Assembly: GCF_000429625.1 (NCBI RefSeq)
Contig: NZ_AUCF01000009.1
Span: 186,001-250,000, forward strand
Direction of reading: 5' to 3'
Length of the DNA stretch: 64,000 nt
Source of the DNA: Azospirillum halopraeferens DSM 3675
GTDB taxonomy: Bacteria > Pseudomonadota > Alphaproteobacteria > Azospirillales > Azospirillaceae
In this document: piece after piece, positions 60,165 through 64,000 of the stretch
Numbering within the stretch: the first letter of the stretch is position 1
How the letters are laid out: each line of letters starts with the position of its first letter
The notes under the pieces: model-generated
The model's input: only the letters and a program-made list of their open reading frames with translations
What the model was told of the DNA's origin: nothing
The model's database searches: none
Program-made: the position numbers and the translations under genes

Positions 60165-60322
60165 CCCCGGATGCCCGAGGGTGCGGCGGTCCGCCCGGTT
60201 TTCCATCGGTCGCCGAACGCCGTGTATTTCCCCTTTCAGGCCATGTGCAACCGCGCTAAGGATGGCGGAGGCCTTTCGCAGCCATGGTGCGCGATCGGGG
60301 TTGCAGCAATCTGGGGACCGGG

Positions 60323-61687
60323 ATGATGGGGAGCACGGTATCCGGGCCGGCGGGTGGACCGCCCGACGTTGATGCCATTGTTCGACGGATGACCGAGCGG
60401 CAGGCCGTCATCGGCGTCATCGGCATGGGGTATGTCGGGCTGCCGCTCGCCTTCACCATGGCGGATAAGGGCTTTCGGGTTCTCGGCTTCGATGTGGACC
60501 CCGCAAAGGTGGCGCAGCTCAACGAGGGGCGTTCTTACATCCGTCACATTCCGAGCGACGCCATAGCCGGGCTGGTGGCCGGAGGTCGGTTGGCCGCCAC
60601 CGCGGAGTTCGCCCGCCTCGCCGAGGTCGACGCCATCGTCATCTGCGTCCCTACGCCCCTGACCCGGCATCGTGAGCCCGACATCAGCTATGTCGTGGAC
60701 ACGACCGAGACCATCGGCCGGTATCTGCGTCGCGGGCAGCTCATCGTCCTGGAATCCACCACCTATCCCGGCACGACCACCGGCGAGATGCGCCCGATCC
60801 TGGAGCGCGGCGGCCTGCGGTCGGGTATCGATTTCTTCCTCGCCTACTCGCCCGAGCGCGAGGACCCCGGCAATCCCGCCTTCGCCACCGCGCAGATTCC
60901 CAAGGTGGTCGGCGGCGACGGGGCGGACGCGTTGCGCATCGCGCGGGCCCTCTACGACCAGGTGGTGGTGGGAACGGTGGCGGTATCGTCCACCGAGACC
61001 GCCGAGGCGGTCAAACTGACCGAAAACATCTTCCGCTCGGTCAACATCGCTCTGGTGAACGAGCTGAAGGTGATCTACGGCGCCATGGGGATCGACATCT
61101 GGGAGGTCATCGAGGCGGCCAGGTCCAAGCCCTTCGGCTTCATGCCCTTCTACCCCGGTCCCGGGCTGGGCGGCCACTGCATCCCGATCGACCCGTTCTA
61201 CCTGACCTGGAAGGCGCGCGAGTTCGAAATCACCACGCGGTTCATCGAATTGGCGGGCGAGATCAACACGGCCATGCCGCGCCTGGTCGTCGACCGTCTG
61301 GCCCGTGCCCTGGACGAACGCTTCGGGCGCGGCCTGAACGGTGCGCGCATTCTGGTGATCGGCCTGGCCTACAAGAAGAACGTCGACGACACACGGGAAA
61401 GCCCGTCCTACAAGCTGATCGAGCTTCTGGAGGAGCGGGGCGCCGCCGTCGCCTACTACGATCCCTACGCCCCGGAAATCCCGGCCACGCGCGAGCACCC
61501 GCACCTGGCCGGACGGCGGTCGATCGACTGGGATCCGGCGGTGATCGGCGGTTTCGACGCGGCGTTGATCTCCACCGACCACGACTGCATCGACTACGGG
61601 GCGCTGGTGGCGCACAGCCGCCTCGTCGTCGACACCCGCAACGCAACCGCCCGTGTGGCGGACCGCTCGCGGGTCGTCAAAGCCTAA
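60323..61687 (+). CDS. UDP-N-acetylglucosamine 6-dehydrogenase-type UDP-sugar dehydrogenase
   Basis: About 454 residues from the ATG at 60323. The N-terminal NAD domain has GVIGMGYVGLPLAFTMADKG. CVPTPLTRHREPDISYV and LAYSPEREDPGN follow, and the catalytic cysteine is in PGPGLGGHCIPIDPFYLTWKA, a segment characteristic of the WbpA/TviB-type UDP-HexNAc dehydrogenases rather than plain UGDs. The C-terminal domain has VIGLAYKKNVDDTRESPS. It oxidises C-6 of a UDP-sugar to a uronic acid, giving an acidic residue for the polysaccharide. It is followed by the third ParA-like gene after 37 bases. Confidence 0.92.
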   Translation: MMGSTVSGPAGGPPDVDAIVRRMTERQAVIGVIGMGYVGLPLAFTMADKGFRVLGFDVDPAKVAQLNEGRSYIRHIPSDAIAGLVAGGRLAATAEFARLAEVDAIVICVPTPLTRHREPDISYVVDTTETIGRYLRRGQLIVLESTTYPGTTTGEMRPILERGGLRSGIDFFLAYSPEREDPGNPAFATAQIPKVVGGDGADALRIARALYDQVVVGTVAVSSTETAEAVKLTENIFRSVNIALVNELKVIYGAMGIDIWEVIEAARSKPFGFMPFYPGPGLGGHCIPIDPFYLTWKAREFEITTRFIELAGEINTAMPRLVVDRLARALDERFGRGLNGARILVIGLAYKKNVDDTRESPSYKLIELLEERGAAVAYYDPYAPEIPATREHPHLAGRRSIDWDPAVIGGFDAALISTDHDCIDYGALVAHSRLVVDTRNATARVADRSRVVKA

Positions 61688-61724
61688 TCTCATCGGGGCG
61701 TCCGGGACAGCAGGGGAGCAGATC

Positions 61725-62564
61725 ATGACGGTCAGACTCATCATTGCCAACGACAAGGGTGGTGTCGGCAAGAGCACCCTGGCCCAGATGTGCGTTCTGT
61801 ACGCGGGCAAGACTTTCGGCGAGGTCAGGGCGGTCGAATACGACCGGCAGCCCAAGCTGGGCCGCTTCTTCGACAAGGGTGTCGTGCAGAGCTTTTCGAT
61901 CGCCCCGGATTGGGAAACCCAGATCGCCACACCCGGGCGACTGGCCGAGTTCTGGGACCCGATGATCAAGTGGATGAGTGTCCGGCGGCCGCTGGTCGCC
62001 GATTTCGGGGCCCAGGTCTGGGGCTACTTCGCGGCGTGGGCGCAGGCAAGTTCCCTTGGGGAACTGGTCGACACCGCGTCCGTGGTCGTCCTGGTCCCGG
62101 TGACCGCGGATCGCGAGGCGCTCATCGCGGCCCGGCGCATCGTCGAGACCGCATCCGAGGTGATGCCGCGCGCCCGTGTCGTCCTGTTGTCCTGCGACAA
62201 GGACGGGGAGGTCGGTCCTTTGCGACGCCACCCGGCGTTCGTGGACCTGGTGGCGCTGGCCGGGCAGCGCGGCGTGCCGATGCTGACGATGCCGGTTCTG
62301 GCGGCGGAGGGTTACCCGGTTCTGGCGGCCTATGGTATGCGTTTCGACACCATCTGCAACGCCAGGCCGAAGGATCTGCTGGCGTCGGCCGGCCTGGCGC
62401 CGGCCACCGCGGTGCGCACGATCAAGGCGGTGCGCGCCTGGGCGGAAACGATGGACGCCCTGCTCGGCAGCGTTCTCAACCCGGCGCAGGCGATTCCCGC
62501 TGCTCCGGGGGGCGGCGCCGAACCCGGTCGGGGGGCGCTGCCCGCTCTCACCCTGGTGTCCTGA
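61725..62564 (+). CDS. ParA/MinD-like ATPase (no C-terminal repeats)
   Basis: About 279 residues from the ATG at 61725, after GGGGAG. Deviant Walker A is DKGGVGKST (residues 10-18), the Walker B-like segment [18 protein letters not shown], and [13 protein letters not shown] is shared with the two larger paralogues. The C-terminus ends with a short Ala/Pro/Gly tail instead of PDVAxAV repeats, so this is the ATPase core alone. It sits between a UDP-sugar dehydrogenase and gmd in a tight operon, which directly ties this ATPase family to glycan synthesis. Confidence 0.87.
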   Translation: MTVRLIIANDKGGVGKSTLAQMCVLYAGKTFGEVRAVEYDRQPKLGRFFDKGVVQSFSIAPDWETQIATPGRLAEFWDPMIKWMSVRRPLVADFGAQVWGYFAAWAQASSLGELVDTASVVVLVPVTADREALIAARRIVETASEVMPRARVVLLSCDKDGEVGPLRRHPAFVDLVALAGQRGVPMLTMPVLAAEGYPVLAAYGMRFDTICNARPKDLLASAGLAPATAVRTIKAVRAWAETMDALLGSVLNPAQAIPAAPGGGAEPGRGALPALTLVS

Positions 62565-62617
62565 TCGGCGGGCGTGCCGAAGACGATAACCCACAGTTCC
62601 AGCCGGGAAGGCCACGT

Positions 62618-63685
62618 GTGAGCAAGATTGCATTGATCACCGGTGTAACCGGTCAGGACGGCGCCTACCTGGCGGAATTCCTGCTGGCCCGCGGCTACGA
62701 CGTCCACGGCGTCAAGCGGCGCGCCTCGTCCTTCAACACCGAACGCGTCGACCATCTCTACAAGGACCGGCATGAGCCGGAGGTGCGGTTCACCCTCCAT
62801 TACGGTGATCTGACCGATGCCACCAACCTGATCCGGCTGGTGCAGGACATACAGCCGGACGAGATCTACAATCTGGCGGCGCAGAGCCACGTCCAGGTCA
62901 GCTTCGAGACGCCGGAGTACACCGCCAACGCCGACGGCCTGGGCACGCTGCGGCTGCTGGAGGCCATCCGCATCCTTAAGATGCAGGACCGGGTGCGGTT
63001 CTATCAGGCGTCCACCTCCGAACTGTTCGGCAAGGCGCAGGAGGTGCCGCAGACGGAGCGGACGCCCTTCCACCCGCGCTCGCCCTACGCCGTGGCCAAG
63101 ATGTACGCCTACTGGATCACGGTGAACTACCGCGAGGCGTACGGCTTCCACGCCTCCAACGGCATCCTGTTCAACCATGAGAGCCCGATCCGCGGCGAGA
63201 CGTTCGTGACGCGCAAGATCACCCGCGCCGTCGCCAACATCCACCTGGGCCGGCAGGAAAAGCTCTACATCGGCAATCTGGACGCCCGGCGCGACTGGGG
63301 CCACGCGCGCGACTATGTCGAGGGCATGTGGCTGATGATGCAGCAGGACGCGCCCGACGACTACGTCCTCGCCACCGGCGAAACCCATTCGGTGCGGGAG
63401 TTCGTGGAACTGGCCTTCGCCCGGACCGGTCGCACCCTGGTGTGGACCGGCACCGGCACGGCGGAGAAGGGAGTCGACGGGGCGAGCGGGGCGGTTCTCG
63501 TCGAGATCGACCCGCGCTATTTCCGCCCCGCCGAAGTGGACCTGCTGCTGGGCGACGCGACGAAGGCGCGCACGCGGCTGGGCTGGCACCACCGGACCAC
63601 CTTCCACGACCTGGTGCACGAGATGGTGGACGCCGACCTCGACCTGATGAAACGGGAGGCCAGACGCTATGGCGACAGCGACTGA
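62618..63685 (+). CDS. gmd: GDP-mannose 4,6-dehydratase
   Basis: A 355-residue enzyme starting with GTG at 62618, six bases after GGAAGG. It has the Gmd signature throughout: [73 protein letters not shown] and [21 protein letters not shown]. It converts GDP-mannose to GDP-4-keto-6-deoxymannose using tightly bound NADP. The product feeds the overlapping fcl gene and could also feed the ColD-like dehydratase at 1812. Confidence 0.96.
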   Translation: MSKIALITGVTGQDGAYLAEFLLARGYDVHGVKRRASSFNTERVDHLYKDRHEPEVRFTLHYGDLTDATNLIRLVQDIQPDEIYNLAAQSHVQVSFETPEYTANADGLGTLRLLEAIRILKMQDRVRFYQASTSELFGKAQEVPQTERTPFHPRSPYAVAKMYAYWITVNYREAYGFHASNGILFNHESPIRGETFVTRKITRAVANIHLGRQEKLYIGNLDARRDWGHARDYVEGMWLMMQQDAPDDYVLATGETHSVREFVELAFARTGRTLVWTGTGTAEKGVDGASGAVLVEIDPRYFRPAEVDLLLGDATKARTRLGWHHRTTFHDLVHEMVDADLDLMKREARRYGDSD

Positions 63686-64000
63686 TGCGGCGGAGCCGTT
63701 CGTCCTGACGGGGCGGCGGGTGTGGGTGGCCGGCCACCGGGGGATGGTGGGCTCGGCCATCGTTCGCCGGCTGGAGGCGGACGGGGCGGCGGTCCTCACC
63801 GCGGAGCGGCGCGACCTGGACCTGACCCGCCAGGCGGACGTGGAGGCGTGGCTGGACCGGCACCGGCCCGACGTGGTGGTGGTGGCCGCCGCCAAGGTCG
63901 GCGGCATCCACGCCAACGCCACCTATCCCGTCGATTTCCTGCGCGACAATCTGGCCATCGAGACCAACATCATCCACGGCGCCCATCTGGCGGACGTGGG
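63669..64000 (+). CDS. fcl: GDP-L-fucose synthase (3' partial)
   Basis: The first 110 or so residues of Fcl/WcaG, running off the right edge. The ATG at 63669 overlaps gmd by 17 bases. [19 protein letters not shown] is the NADP-binding motif, and [26 protein letters not shown] is diagnostic for GDP-fucose synthase. The enzyme epimerises C-3 and C-5 and reduces C-4 of GDP-4-keto-6-deoxymannose. The catalytic YxxxK motif lies beyond the window. Confidence 0.93.
   Translation, partial: MATATDAAEPFVLTGRRVWVAGHRGMVGSAIVRRLEADGAAVLTAERRDLDLTRQADVEAWLDRHRPDVVVVAAAKVGGIHANATYPVDFLRDNLAIETNIIHGAHLADV

Noticed and set aside
1..64000. tRNA, rRNA, CRISPR arrays, insertion sequences and attachment sites
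   Set aside because: Looked for cloverleaf-like runs, regularly spaced direct repeats and transposase or integrase motifs; none could be supported.

Overview
The window is 64 kb of high-GC DNA that is almost entirely protein-coding and devoted to making, modifying and exporting surface glycans. High GC with GTG/TTG starts, many ATGA-coupled gene pairs, and families rich in PDVAxAV-type repeats fit an alphaproteobacterium, probably a Rhodospirillales/Azospirillum-like organism. That assignment is inference. I see no rRNA, tRNA, CRISPR array, transposase or integrase.

Layout. (1) 2-6499 (+): a TPP-dependent E1 alpha/beta pair, a ColD-like PLP sugar dehydratase, an epimerase, a B12-binding radical SAM protein and a GHMP sugar kinase. 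(2) 6466-11666: a GT2 glycosyltransferase (-), a repeat-bearing GT4 glycosyltransferase (+) and an RmlC-type epimerase (-). (3) 11768-13125 (-): three small phage-tail-like genes with strong hairpins on both sides. (4) 13319-18725 (-): a type I secretion ABC transporter, its HlyD adaptor, a Sel1-repeat protein and a tail-anchored coiled-coil protein. (5) 18832-25572: an ankyrin-glycosyltransferase fusion, a sugar reductase, a methyltransferase, and a methyltransferase-like/sulfotransferase fusion. (6) 25535-31306 (-): an SDR, an APH-type kinase, a HAD phosphatase, a zinc-type alcohol dehydrogenase and a split transketolase. (7) 31620-44005: two more ankyrin-glycosyltransferase fusions, one with the domains in reverse order; two ParA-like ATPases with C-terminal repeats; an HxR-motif glycosyltransferase-like protein and its unknown partner; a stand-alone glycosyltransferase; and a methyltransferase. 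(8) 44121-50435 (+): a double GT-B protein, then rfbF, rfbG and a sugar methyltransferase. (9) 50526-55393 (-): a two-module protein, a 93-residue protein, a CmcI-type methyltransferase, an SDR and two glycosyltransferases. (10) 55766-64000 (+): an epimerase, an HldE-like bifunctional enzyme with swapped domains, a GmhA-like isomerase, an epimerase, a UDP-sugar 6-dehydrogenase, a third ParA-like ATPase, gmd and the start of fcl.

How it fits together. At least three nucleotide-sugar routes are visible: CDP-4-keto-6-deoxyglucose (rfbF/rfbG); GDP-4-keto-6-deoxymannose to GDP-fucose (gmd/fcl), which could also feed the ColD-like dehydratase; and a UDP-uronic acid (dehydrogenase). A heptose-like route (GmhA-, HldE- and HddA-like enzymes) is also suggested. 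The E1 pair and the split transketolase could add carbon branches to keto-sugars. Unusual non-catalytic modules (ankyrin arrays, a GWAxxP...GDGxHxF module, PDVAxAV...HGxxEGR repeats, RPDL...WWxxxHG repeats) are shuffled among glycosyltransferases, ATPases and membrane proteins. The most novel-looking elements are the ankyrin-glycosyltransferase family and the three orphan ParA-like ATPases; together they could form a scaffolded or spatially organised glycan-assembly system. That last step is inference.
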